Assembly (NCBI RefSeq): GCF_001612685.1
Contig: NZ_BDAY01000003.1
Location: forward strand, 124,001 to 188,000
Source of the DNA: Nocardia altamirensis NBRC 108246
Lineage (GTDB): Bacteria > Actinomycetota > Actinomycetes > Mycobacteriales > Mycobacteriaceae
Length of the DNA: 64,000 nucleotides
Direction: 5' to 3'
Made by a program: the position numbers and the translations under genes. The first letter of the stretch is position 1, and the number at the start of each line of letters is the position of its first letter. Shown here piece after piece: positions 43,465 through 52,279 of the stretch. The notes beneath the pieces were generated by a model. That model was not told the DNA's origin. It saw nothing but the letters and a program-made list of their open reading frames with translations, and ran no database searches.

Positions 43465-44595
43465 ATGCCACTGCATTACGTACGGGTGAAAACCCAACTC
43501 GACAACTTCTCGCCCGTCATCCGGCCGACCGGAAACCTGGTCGTGATCGGCGACGCGACGTGGGGAGTCGCGGACGCCGCCGTCGAGGTGGCGACGCCGG
43601 ATCAGGCGTTGAAGACCTTCAGCGCGGACCTCAAGGCGCCGTCAGTGTTGACAAAGGCGCTGACCACCGCCATGCGGCAGACCCCGGGACCGCGCCGGAT
43701 CTGGGGCATCCGGCAGGGCACCGTGGCCGCCAGCCTCACCGCTGCCGAGGGTTTGAACGTGCAGTTCGTCGTGCTCGCCAATACGTCGTTGAGCGTGCCC
43801 GGCGACAGCGACCCGAAGAAGGTTCAGGTCGCGGCGATCAGATCCCTTGTCACGCATGTCAACTCGGTGTCCCTCCGGGGAGACGGCAACGAGCGCATGG
43901 GTGTCGCGATGCTGGAGAAGGGCTTGGCCGATCCAAAGGTGGTCAACGGCGACCTGGTCAGTGACCGCATGGTGTACGTCGCGCACCAGAGCGACGACGA
44001 TGCCGCCGCCGCGGTCGCCGCCACCATTGCCGGGTACCCGCCGCACACCTCGATGATCCTGAAGCCGGTCTCGATCACCAACACCTCGTTCACCGCCACG
44101 CAGATCGACGCGCTCAACGGTGAGGAGGTCGAGGACTCACCGAAGCCGCTCGTCGGCGGCGCAGGCGTCGTCTGGCTCACCTCCCCGGCGCTCCTTCCCG
44201 GCTCCGGCACCTATCTCGGCGAGGGCTACAACGCCAATCCCACCGGCCAGATCAAGTTCATCGACGTGCAGCGCACGATCGACGACATCACCTTCAAGCT
44301 GAAGGCGCGCCTGATCGGGTCGATCGGCAACCTGCGGATCAGCCGTTCCGGCCTGCGGGCGTTGATCGTCACGCTCGAATCCGAACTCAACCCCTTGGTC
44401 GCCGCCGGCGTCCTGGAGGGCTTCCGGCTCAACATCCCGGTGCTCAACCTGCTCGACGCCGATCCGGCAACGCTCACCGACACCCAGATCAGGGCGGTCA
44501 AGGACGCGCACGAGAACCGCGTCGCGCAGGTGCTGGTCAGCGTCGAATACGCGGGCGCGATGCACCGCATCAACATCAACCTGAAGTTCAACTAG
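43465..44595 (+). CDS. Contractile tail sheath protein
   Basis: 376 residues from ATG 43465 with AGGAGGAG upstream. The C-terminal third matches the conserved sheath core: IDVQRTIDDITFKLKARLIG, then SRSGLRALIVTLESEL, then a final strand YAGAMHRININLKF that inserts into the neighbouring subunit in known sheaths. The N-terminal part has the RPTGNLVVIGDATWG segment near its start. It is shorter than most phage sheaths (about 390-490), close to the minimal one. One sheath gene only. It forms the outer contractile tube around the inner tube encoded next. Confidence 0.87.
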   Translation: MPLHYVRVKTQLDNFSPVIRPTGNLVVIGDATWGVADAAVEVATPDQALKTFSADLKAPSVLTKALTTAMRQTPGPRRIWGIRQGTVAASLTAAEGLNVQFVVLANTSLSVPGDSDPKKVQVAAIRSLVTHVNSVSLRGDGNERMGVAMLEKGLADPKVVNGDLVSDRMVYVAHQSDDDAAAAVAATIAGYPPHTSMILKPVSITNTSFTATQIDALNGEEVEDSPKPLVGGAGVVWLTSPALLPGSGTYLGEGYNANPTGQIKFIDVQRTIDDITFKLKARLIGSIGNLRISRSGLRALIVTLESELNPLVAAGVLEGFRLNIPVLNLLDADPATLTDTQIRAVKDAHENRVAQVLVSVEYAGAMHRININLKFN

Positions 44596-44609
44596 GCCCA
44601 ACGCCGGGC

Positions 44610-44632
44610 CCGGCGACCCCAATGGTCGCCGG
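44610..44632 (+). terminator. Hairpin between sheath and tube genes
   Basis: CCGGCGACC, CCAAT, GGTCGCCGG: a 9-bp perfect stem 15 bases after the sheath stop, inside the operon. It could attenuate transcription or protect the 3' end of the sheath message. No T-tract. Confidence 0.5.
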
Positions 44633-44658
44633 ACACAACACCTTTGAGGACAGAGGAT

Positions 44659-45048
44659 ATGGCCAACTGGAATACCCGACTCGAAGTGCGACTGGGCAGC
44701 ACGGTGATCAGCCCGATCTCCCAGTTCACCCCGACCTTCAACGTCCCGCACACCGTCGTGCACAGCGTCGAAGCCGACAACCTCGGCTACGTCCGTCAAC
44801 CGCAGACCTTCACCTTCACCATGACCGTGCAGGCCTTCGCCGCCGTGGTCGCCGACCTGACCCAGCTCGCCGTCACCGGTAAGGAATTCGACATCGCGGT
44901 CGCCGAAAAGACCGGCACCGACTGGTCTTTCAAGGCGCTCAAGTTCGGCCGTTGCATCATCACCTCGGCCAACCCGAGCAACGTCGTCATCGACGGCGTC
45001 CCGCAGGCGACCTTCTCCTGCCTGTGCCTGCAGCCGGGAATCGAGTAG
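44659..45048 (+). CDS. Inner tube protein
   Basis: 129 residues from ATG 44659. It is a compact, beta-rich protein: ANWNTRLEVRLGSTVISPIS, then FTFTMTVQAFAAVV, ending in strands CIITSANPSNVVIDGVPQAT. Size, beta content and position directly after the sheath are those of contractile-system tube proteins, although sequence conservation in this family is low. Hexameric rings stack into the tube that carries cargo or the spike. One copy only. Confidence 0.72.
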   Translation: MANWNTRLEVRLGSTVISPISQFTPTFNVPHTVVHSVEADNLGYVRQPQTFTFTMTVQAFAAVVADLTQLAVTGKEFDIAVAEKTGTDWSFKALKFGRCIITSANPSNVVIDGVPQATFSCLCLQPGIE

Positions 45049-45051
45049 GCC

Positions 45052-45222
45052 GTGCCTTCCGAGCAGTCCTGGTCCGAACCGGCCCAGGATCAGCAAGGCG
45101 AACCTACCTACCACTTTCCGGTGGAGGTGGAGGTCGTCGGTGAGCTGGGCGAAGAGCAGCTGCGCCAAGTCGCGAAATACGTCTTCGACCAACTGCATAC
45201 GACGCTGCGCAACCGCAGCTGA
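45052..45222 (+). CDS. 56-residue protein sharing the operon's strand-helix motif
   Basis: GTG 45052, three bases after the tube stop, so translation is probably coupled. Residues 23-54 read PVEVEVVGELGEEQLRQVAK, then YVFDQLHTTLR: one beta strand, a turn and one long helix. The same pattern opens the next two large proteins (residues 29-60 and 12-46). In other injection systems and phages a small protein lies at this place (tape-measure chaperone or small eCIS proteins of 50-60 residues). I infer a docking or chaperone role. Confidence 0.6.
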   Translation: MPSEQSWSEPAQDQQGEPTYHFPVEVEVVGELGEEQLRQVAKYVFDQLHTTLRNRS

Positions 45223-45270
45223 CGGCCACTCGGCTGGTCCAGGTTCACGAAAATGGAAGGAGGACAACAC

Positions 45271-46926
45271 ATGCCAACGAACGAGCAGTCATCCGAGGTG
45301 CAGCCGCAGGAACGGCTGCCAGCCGATGCTCGAACCGAGGGCAAGCGTGCAATCCCCATCAAGGTGCGGATAATCGGAACTCCCTCCAGCGCGGACCTGG
45401 ACAAGCTGACCGCATCGGTGGCGCGCGCGGTCGGCAAGCAACTGCGCGCTGCCCAGCGAGCCACCCCCGAACATTCGCCCGCCGTTGCCAAACCGATTGT
45501 CGGGTTCGGCATACCCGCCGGGGCGGTGGATCTCGATGACAGCGCTGCCGAACAAGGTATTCGGCAACGCCTGGCGCGGGTCGACAAAGACTTGGCGACC
45601 GGAATCGGTGTGCGATCGCCCGCGATGCTCGCCGAGCTCGAGGCCGAAAAGCGAAGCCTGCTTACCTCGCTCGCCGTAACGCTCGAAGCACGTCTTAAGG
45701 ACAATCGAAAACAACAGACGGCCGAAATCGGTGTCCGCTCACCCGATTTCCTCGCTGAGCTAGCCGACAAGGAGCGCCGGATTGTCGGCGAGCTTGCCGT
45801 AGTTCGTCTGCTTGCACAGTATGCGTCCGGACCGACGCAGGCCGTGGCCTCCTCGCCGTCTCACGATCTCCCGATCAACTGGTTCGGCGGGGCCAACCAA
45901 CGTGGACTTGGCGGCGAATCCTTGGTCGGCCAGCGGTACTACCCGGACGCGACCGAGATGCCGAAGGACTTCGGCGGCATCGACTTCATCGAGGGCGGGA
46001 AGCGGACGCCGCTGACGGGCATACAGAAGGTCGGCGGGCAGAAGCTGCCGTTGTCGCAAGACAGTTTCCGGGTGGAGGGCGGCAGAGTAATTCAGGTCAA
46101 GACCCTGGAGAACAGCACGCCGGGATATCAGGTGCCCGGTGCCATCAAACGTGAGTTGCAAAAGGGAATCGACAAGCTGGTTGCGACCGATGACAGAGGA
46201 GTGTCGCGGAGCCGGATCCAGGGAAAGGAAGTGCGCCGCGTCGAGTACGTCGGAAATCCCGACGAAAGGATCTTGCACGTCGAACTCGCACGCGAGCCGA
46301 CCGCAGCACAGAGCGCTGAGCTGGAACAAGAAGTCCGAGTGATCTGTGAGCTGAACAAAATCAAGTTCACTTACAACTGGCCCAAGTCGCCATCAGTACC
46401 GAAACCAGTACCGAAGCCGTGGATGGGGACCGCAAAGGGAACAGCACTTGGCCTAGGCGGTCTGGCCCTCGGGAAGGCAGGCGAGATCGGGCGCGAAAAC
46501 CGGCGCGAGGATCAGCAGAATCAGCAGGGCTATGCGCCGGTCGGTTCGGCTGCCTATGCTGTAGAACCCTGGTATATCAGGCTGGGCAGCTTCTTCCGCT
46601 TCGATGGGTTCGAGACGAATGTCCAGGCACCCGAGGCCGCCGATATCCCGGTCTGGCGACAGCATATTCGGCGAACAACCGAGGCAAAGAAGATCGGTGA
46701 TTCGCTCTCGTTCGCATGGCAGACCGCGAACCGATCCCCGGCGTTCTCCCGCACGCTGGATGTCTTCGTAACCTACCGAAAAGGCCCCGATGGCCGATGG
46801 TCTGTCGAGTCGACAACCGATGCGCCACAAGGATTCAGGCCGCCCGATATCAACAGGATCATCGACGTGGATGTCAGCGATGGTGCCGTCGAGTCCATGC
46901 TGTCGTTCGAAGGCCCGACGGCATGA
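45271..46926 (+). CDS. Putative injection-system effector with PD-(D/E)XK-like nuclease signature
   Basis: 551 residues from ATG 45271 with AAGGAGG upstream. Residues 29-60 carry the shared motif (PIKVRIIGTPSSADLDKLTA, then a helix). Residues 112-182 contain two imperfect repeats starting IGVRSP. Residues 205-300 fit a restriction-endonuclease fold: helix with Glu216 (RGLGGESLVGQRYY), Asp238 in GGIDFIEGG, and Gln275-Val-Lys277 in GRVIQVKTLEN, the E...D...(E/Q)xK order. A glycine-rich hydrophobic stretch near 395-410 and an unrelated C-terminal domain follow. It occupies part of the tape-measure position. Nuclease activity is inferred from motifs, and no immunity gene is adjacent. Confidence 0.55.
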   Translation: MPTNEQSSEVQPQERLPADARTEGKRAIPIKVRIIGTPSSADLDKLTASVARAVGKQLRAAQRATPEHSPAVAKPIVGFGIPAGAVDLDDSAAEQGIRQRLARVDKDLATGIGVRSPAMLAELEAEKRSLLTSLAVTLEARLKDNRKQQTAEIGVRSPDFLAELADKERRIVGELAVVRLLAQYASGPTQAVASSPSHDLPINWFGGANQRGLGGESLVGQRYYPDATEMPKDFGGIDFIEGGKRTPLTGIQKVGGQKLPLSQDSFRVEGGRVIQVKTLENSTPGYQVPGAIKRELQKGIDKLVATDDRGVSRSRIQGKEVRRVEYVGNPDERILHVELAREPTAAQSAELEQEVRVICELNKIKFTYNWPKSPSVPKPVPKPWMGTAKGTALGLGGLALGKAGEIGRENRREDQQNQQGYAPVGSAAYAVEPWYIRLGSFFRFDGFETNVQAPEAADIPVWRQHIRRTTEAKKIGDSLSFAWQTANRSPAFSRTLDVFVTYRKGPDGRWSVESTTDAPQGFRPPDINRIIDVDVSDGAVESMLSFEGPTA

Positions 46927-46972
46927 GAGGCGCCCACTGCCATGCGGACCGAGAAACAGAGCGTGAATTCCG

Positions 46973-49669
46973 ATGCCCGACAACATAGTACCGTTCGGCG
47001 ACATGCCGGTCAGCTTCACCGGCACGCTTGCGGCGGAAAACCGGCGCGCCATCGAAACGGCAATCCGGCGTGGTATCAGCCAGGCGATCCTGGAGTGCCG
47101 TGACGACCTGCGGTCACCGGTACCGCACTATCCACCGACCTTGGACGAGATCGCTGCCGAGGGGCCGCTGAAGCCCGAGCGGGAATGGCGTCTGCTCGAC
47201 GGCGATATCTTGCGGATCGGACCGACCCCTAGTTCTCCGGTCATCGACATCGGCAAGGTATTTCCGCATTGGATACAGGCGAGCGGGCACCTCGAGGTGG
47301 AGACCGGGGATCCGGTGCGCGCGGTGAACTGGGGTCGATACCTGTTCGGCGATCGCGGTTACGCGGTGCTCACGCGCTCGAGTACGCCGGACCGATTGCT
47401 CGTCCGTCCACTCGCGGAACCATTGCGCGAGAAAGATTTCGGCGGGTTCGTGCCAGCGATCAGCAACCAGCCCGGCCACGGGGAAGCGCCGACGAGGGTG
47501 CCCGCCGCGGGTGGCCGATTGGTCACCGATCCAGGTCTGCAGCCGCTGATCGTCGCCACCGCCGACGGGCATCGGCTGTACCGCAAGGAATTCGCGGACT
47601 CGCCGACCGAGTGGGCCGGTGAGAACATCGACGCCTGGCTGGCCGATCCGAGCAACCCGGGTGCTCTCGATCGCGCGGACGCCGCACGGGTGATCGAGGC
47701 GCTCACCTACGAATACCCCGATGACCTCGCTATCGCACATTTCCTTGTGACACTGGACCGTTCGCTGTACAAGACGATGACCGCTGCGGATCGCGCCCGG
47801 TATCTGCACGCGTTGATGCGGGTCAGCAGACGGGCTGTGAAGGATGTGGACAGCGAACAGCTCGGCGCCGCCATCGTCGAACTGCTGGCGTCGTGCCCGT
47901 CGAAGTGGGAACTCGATGCCCTACTCCTACCGCTGGCCGCCGACGGGACGCTGCTGAAGTTGTTCTCCCAGTCGGACAAACCGACCTTCCAATTGCTCTT
48001 CGCGGTCGGCAGGCATATCGCTGTCACGCCGCCGACACCCGAACAGCTGCTGGAGCTCCTCGGCAAGATGCTGAAGAACCCGCGCTTGATACCCGATATC
48101 GAGCAATTCCTCTCCGGTGGCTACGACTGGGGACGCAGGACCGCCGGCGGTGTCGGTGAGCTGCCGCGGCTACCACTGCAGATCGTGGAGATCGTGCCCA
48201 AGATGTTCGAGCTCTACTGGTTGCTGTGCCGGGCATTCGGTGCAATACCGGTGGTTCCGATTCCGGGTATGCCGAACGTGCCCTTGGGATCTGATCCCGA
48301 GGCCCTTGCCCAGGTGCACGCGCTGCTGGCGCATGCGGGCTCGGCGGGGAGCACGGCGCTCGCGGGGCTCAGCCACATCGAGGCGCTGCTCGGCGCCAAG
48401 AGCTCGGTCACTGATGCGCTGGCGCAAACAGTGCACATCAACATCGTGCTGGAGGTCCTCACGGCCTTTGCCGGTGTGCCGGCAGCCGCGGCACTCGCGA
48501 CGCTCAAGACGCTGACCACCCGGGTCCGGTTGTACGAGGCGCTTGCCACCGCGCTGAAATGGGGCGACGTCGGCGAGGTCGGCCGAATCATCGAGCTGTT
48601 GCCCGCGCGGTATCAGCACGACCTGACTGCGATCCTCGACAACGCGCCCAAGCTGTCGAGGAATCTGGGCAGATTTCTCACGACCGAGGAAAAACGGGCG
48701 GCCGCACGACGATTGCAAGACGCGATGGAGGTCGCGAAGACGATCAAGCAGGCCGTCGGCCCGAGGGCCGAGCTTGCCGAGGTCTGGGCCGGCGCCAACC
48801 ACATTCTGGAAGTAGTTGGCACAAAAGCAGAGTGGTCGGCCGAGACAGTCAATGCCTTGCTGCGGGGCGTACCTGGCACCGAAATGCCTGTCCTGCTGCG
48901 GATTGCGGATCGGCTCGAGGCCGACTGGCTAGCCACTATGGACGCGGTGACGTTCATCCGGGTGGCCAGGGCGCGTGGCGCGGAGGAGTTCGTCGCCGAC
49001 GCGGGCCCTGCGGTGGTGCGCATTACCGCGCACCGGTTCGGCACGACTACCGCCCGATACGAGCACTTCCTCGCTCGTGTCGCGGAGGCGCGGAAATCCC
49101 ATGGGCCGCAAAAGGAGTACCAACTCTGGGAACGGTTGACGAAGGATGATCCGTTCGACTTCGGCGATTCCGACATGCTGGAACGCGCCAAGGCCGCGGC
49201 GAAGCACGCGCTGTACGTCGAGCCGCGCGAGACGATTCCCGCGTCGGCGCTCGGTGATATTGCGAAGATCACCGATACACAGGTCTTCCGCAGGAGATTC
49301 GAAACGTTTCTTCGCGACAATCCGGACCATCCGCTGCGCTTCCTGCTCGACGAAGAGACCGGAAGGCTGCACGCAAAATTCGGCGATGCCGTGGTGTGGA
49401 ACGAAAACTCCAAGCAGCTGGAGATATCCCATCTCACGAGCGCGAAGTCGGGCGGCACCGACATGGTCCTCGGCTCCCGTCACACCAATCAATGGGATAG
49501 CCGCAACGTCGAGGGTGCGCGCGGCCGAGGTTCCTTCCATGTCACCGACCAAGCGCTGGAGATCGGCGGTTGGCCGGTCGAGCAGCGGACCGCCCTGGAC
49601 TGGGTGCTCGACGGGTTCCTCGATCCGGACGTGCTGGCCCGCGCGCGCTGGATCAGCTATCGGCCGTGA
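46973..49669 (+). CDS. Putative injection-system effector with polymorphic-toxin-type C-terminus
   Basis: 898 residues from ATG 46973. Residues 12-46 hold the shared strand-helix motif (PVSFTGTLAAENRRAIETAI, then RRGISQAILECRDDL). A long helical middle part includes a hydrophobic stretch near 405-425. From about 782 the sequence becomes globular: NPDHPLRFLLDEETGRL, QLEISHLTSAKSGGTDMVLG, then HTNQWDSRNVEG and ALEIGGWPVEQRTALDWVLD. These blocks recall, from memory, the polymorphic toxin type 5 (Ntox5) domain, where NPxHP, a GHxTS-like site, N and IGGxPV recur; here SHLTS replaces GHxTS. It may instead double as tape measure. No cognate immunity gene is seen. Confidence 0.5.
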   Translation: MPDNIVPFGDMPVSFTGTLAAENRRAIETAIRRGISQAILECRDDLRSPVPHYPPTLDEIAAEGPLKPEREWRLLDGDILRIGPTPSSPVIDIGKVFPHWIQASGHLEVETGDPVRAVNWGRYLFGDRGYAVLTRSSTPDRLLVRPLAEPLREKDFGGFVPAISNQPGHGEAPTRVPAAGGRLVTDPGLQPLIVATADGHRLYRKEFADSPTEWAGENIDAWLADPSNPGALDRADAARVIEALTYEYPDDLAIAHFLVTLDRSLYKTMTAADRARYLHALMRVSRRAVKDVDSEQLGAAIVELLASCPSKWELDALLLPLAADGTLLKLFSQSDKPTFQLLFAVGRHIAVTPPTPEQLLELLGKMLKNPRLIPDIEQFLSGGYDWGRRTAGGVGELPRLPLQIVEIVPKMFELYWLLCRAFGAIPVVPIPGMPNVPLGSDPEALAQVHALLAHAGSAGSTALAGLSHIEALLGAKSSVTDALAQTVHINIVLEVLTAFAGVPAAAALATLKTLTTRVRLYEALATALKWGDVGEVGRIIELLPARYQHDLTAILDNAPKLSRNLGRFLTTEEKRAAARRLQDAMEVAKTIKQAVGPRAELAEVWAGANHILEVVGTKAEWSAETVNALLRGVPGTEMPVLLRIADRLEADWLATMDAVTFIRVARARGAEEFVADAGPAVVRITAHRFGTTTARYEHFLARVAEARKSHGPQKEYQLWERLTKDDPFDFGDSDMLERAKAAAKHALYVEPRETIPASALGDIAKITDTQVFRRRFETFLRDNPDHPLRFLLDEETGRLHAKFGDAVVWNENSKQLEISHLTSAKSGGTDMVLGSRHTNQWDSRNVEGARGRGSFHVTDQALEIGGWPVEQRTALDWVLDGFLDPDVLARARWISYRP

Positions 49670-49720
49670 TCGAACTACGCGGCAACACAAGCAATGTCGA
49701 CCAAGAAAGGAGCCGGACAT

Positions 49721-50221
49721 ATGACGGCACAACCGGTACTGATCGGTCCGGTCCCCCTGCTGTACGTGCAGAACCTGACGATGACCGAGGGCTATCAGAT
49801 CCAGCGGATCGCGGACAGCAAGTTTTCGCAGGCGCTCGCGCCGACCCGCAAAGCCATCTCGATCGAGGCGATGCTGCTCGGACGGGAACGGCTGTTGTTG
49901 AAGAAGTCGCTGGAGGTGCTCGCACTGAATTCCCGCCTGCTGGTCGCCGCGACTGCGAGAACTCTTGCGGTGACCGGTATTCCGGTGGTGTGTGGGCTGA
50001 CCATCAGCTTGGACATGCAGATCACGGACTTGCGGTTCACCCAGAACGTGCAGAAGCGGAACGCAATCGATGTCTCCATCAGCCTCGAACATGTGCCGCG
50101 TGGCAAGGCGTCGGCGCTGGCGGGCGAGATCGCCGATCTCGCGCTCGCCGCGGGCACCGCGATGTTCGGTGGTGCCGCCTCGCCGTCGGCGCTGCCTGCC
50201 GTCCCCTCGGTGCCGCTGTGA
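49721..50221 (+). CDS. Baseplate/tube-initiator candidate
   Basis: 166 residues from ATG 49721, chosen for AAAGGAG upstream over ATG 49694. It is beta-rich with a central helix: LIGPVPLLYVQNLTMTEGYQ, then SIEAMLLGRERLLLKKSLEV, then VVCGLTISLDMQITDLRFTQ and NAIDVSISLEHV. The last part resembles the strand-rich region of LysM-bearing baseplate proteins (Pvc7/XkdP class), but there is no LysM. Its place between the effector block and the hub gene supports a tube-initiating role. Moderate confidence. Confidence 0.5.
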   Translation: MTAQPVLIGPVPLLYVQNLTMTEGYQIQRIADSKFSQALAPTRKAISIEAMLLGRERLLLKKSLEVLALNSRLLVAATARTLAVTGIPVVCGLTISLDMQITDLRFTQNVQKRNAIDVSISLEHVPRGKASALAGEIADLALAAGTAMFGGAASPSALPAVPSVPL

Positions 50222-50258
50222 CCGGACCAACAACAAAACTGCTTGTGAGGCAACAGCT

Positions 50259-50633
50259 ATGAACACGTCGCAATACCTGCGCATCCCGATAGACGCCGAT
50301 CAAGGGTTCCCGCAGGCCATCCGGATCGCGCTCGGCGAGCGCATCTACGTGCTGTCGACCTACGTCAACGTGACCGACGAGAGCCTGTTGCGGTCGACGA
50401 AGCCACTGGAATTACCGAAACCGGGAGCCTTCCTGGCGCTGGAGGTCGCCGCCGAGGAGTCTGCTGGGACGCGAATCCTGTTCCGCCGCAAGATCGTGCC
50501 GAATCTGGAGTATCACGCGCACGAACTGTCGCTGAAGTTCACCGAATTGCTGGTGCATCCGCGGAATATCAACGGCTCAGGTGCCTTCGGGTCGAAGCTG
50601 GTGGGAGGTGTGGCGCTGCGATGGGCTTCGTGA
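50259..50633 (+). CDS. Small baseplate protein (plug-like)
   Basis: 124 residues from ATG 50259. It is all-beta in appearance, with IPIDADQGFPQAIRIALGER, then IYVLSTYVNVTDE. The layout recalls phage baseplate-plug proteins (short strands beginning IPL... then a residue pattern of LDG.xY.L), but I cannot confirm this. It overlaps the following hub gene by 13 bases, indicating tight coupling with the hub. Confidence 0.45.
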   Translation: MNTSQYLRIPIDADQGFPQAIRIALGERIYVLSTYVNVTDESLLRSTKPLELPKPGAFLALEVAAEESAGTRILFRRKIVPNLEYHAHELSLKFTELLVHPRNINGSGAFGSKLVGGVALRWAS

Positions 50634-52279
50634 TCTGGTACCGACTCGAATTCCGTACGGCACTGGACGGGCCTGCGCTGCTGCGGGTTTCCAACGATGC
50701 GTTGCAGGGCGAACTACTGCTCGACGCGGAGATCGAGACCAGGAGCAACCTCGGTCCGCACCCGTCCACGTTCCAGATCAGGCTGTTGGATCTGCCGTTG
50801 GAGGCAGCGCGCGGCCTGGCCGAGCAATCGCGGTCGCGGGCCGGGTCGGACACCCCGCTGTTGGTCCGGATCCAGCTGGGCTATTTCGATCAACCAGCGT
50901 CTCAACAAGCCTCGGTGCTACTCGGGGCCGTCACCGAGATCCACAACGAGGTGGCCGCGAACGGCAGTATGCAGACTTTGCTCACCGGTACCGAACGTGC
51001 AGGATTTCTGCTGCGGCAAAAGAAGTTTCGCTATCACAAATCGGGCGAATCCACTTTCAAGGATGTCATCGAGAAGATAAAAGAATCGGTGACGGTCCCC
51101 ATCAAGCATCCGGAAATCCCCGGTGCCGAGAAGGATCTCACCATCGCCGCCGGCACGGCGCTCGGCGCGCTTGGCGAGCTGGCGACCCGCGCGAAGCTGC
51201 CACTGGCGGTCCGAGCAGGGATCGCGACACTCGGGATGGCCGCCGATTCCGCACCGCCGATCAGGTTCCGGGCGGACACCAACATCGTCAGCAAGCGCCG
51301 CAGGGACAGCGCAGCCCCTGATCCGCAGGCCGGATCAGGCACAACGACCCGGTACGAGATGACGGTGCTCGGCGATCCCGCACTGCAAATCGGCGCGAAG
51401 GTCGAGCTCGAGGGCAACGAATCCCGCACGCTGCGGATCGAATCCGTGCACCATTCGTTCAGCCTGCACAGCGGTTACACGTGCGACGTGACCGTGTTCG
51501 ACACCAGCGGGCCGATTCCAGCGGAAGCGCAGACGGGTGCGCCCGCCGTCGCAGACGGCATGCATGCGATGACACGCGCACTGCTCGAGGATCATCCGTC
51601 GGTCGACATCGGTGAAGTCACCTCCTACCGCAAGTCCGGTACGGGCGAGAACGGCGGACACCGTGCCACCATGCACTACGGGCAGCGCCGCGCGGCCTCC
51701 AGCGTCGACGATCCGGTCGGCAGCGATCTGCAGCTGCACGACAAGCCGGTGTCCTCGATATTCGCCTGGGACAGAACGGGATTGATGGTCCCGGTGTATC
51801 CGGGGATGCGCGCCCTGTTGCTGCACAACACAGGCCAGATCAACGACGCCGTTGCGGGCGGTTTTCTGTGGTCCCGGCACGCGAATCATGAACCGCCACC
51901 GAACGAACCCGGCGATTACTGGTTGTGTCTGCCCACCAAGGTGTCCGACGGTCGTCCTGCCGGCAAGACGGTCAACGACCTCACGGATGCGGCCGGGCAC
52001 CGGGTTATCCAGGCGATGGGGCTCGACATCCAGGTCGGCACGGAAGTGCTGCCCGAGGTCGGTGTCCGGCCGAAGCCGGCAGGGGCTCAGACCCTGACCA
52101 TCAAGCACGGCAAGGGCACAACGATCACCATCGCTGAGGACGGTTCGGTCGGCGTGAACACCGCGGGTAAGGACATCAAGCTCGACAACGGGGCGGCGTC
52201 GATTGTCCTCAGCGGTAGTGAGATCACGATGAAGGCAGACAAGATCAATCTGACGGCCAAATCGGTGGATGTGGGCTGA
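50621..52279 (+). CDS. Hub and spike protein (gp27/gp5, VgrG-like)
   Basis: 552 residues from ATG 50621. Residues 1-300 look like the gp27/GpD hub fold (HPSTFQIRLLDLPLEAARGL, TEIHNEVAANGSMQTLLTGT). An OB-fold region around 375-450 contains VYPGMRALLLHNTGQINDAV and GDYWLCLP. The C-terminus has the repetitive beta-helix of a piercing spike: TIKHGKGTTITIAEDG, then NTAGKDIKLDNGAASIVLSG and ITMKADKINLTAKSV. It trimerises at the tip of the tube and is crowned by the PAAR-like protein encoded next, whose ATG overlaps this stop by one base. Confidence 0.82.
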   Translation: MGFVIWYRLEFRTALDGPALLRVSNDALQGELLLDAEIETRSNLGPHPSTFQIRLLDLPLEAARGLAEQSRSRAGSDTPLLVRIQLGYFDQPASQQASVLLGAVTEIHNEVAANGSMQTLLTGTERAGFLLRQKKFRYHKSGESTFKDVIEKIKESVTVPIKHPEIPGAEKDLTIAAGTALGALGELATRAKLPLAVRAGIATLGMAADSAPPIRFRADTNIVSKRRRDSAAPDPQAGSGTTTRYEMTVLGDPALQIGAKVELEGNESRTLRIESVHHSFSLHSGYTCDVTVFDTSGPIPAEAQTGAPAVADGMHAMTRALLEDHPSVDIGEVTSYRKSGTGENGGHRATMHYGQRRAASSVDDPVGSDLQLHDKPVSSIFAWDRTGLMVPVYPGMRALLLHNTGQINDAVAGGFLWSRHANHEPPPNEPGDYWLCLPTKVSDGRPAGKTVNDLTDAAGHRVIQAMGLDIQVGTEVLPEVGVRPKPAGAQTLTIKHGKGTTITIAEDGSVGVNTAGKDIKLDNGAASIVLSGSEITMKADKINLTAKSVDVG

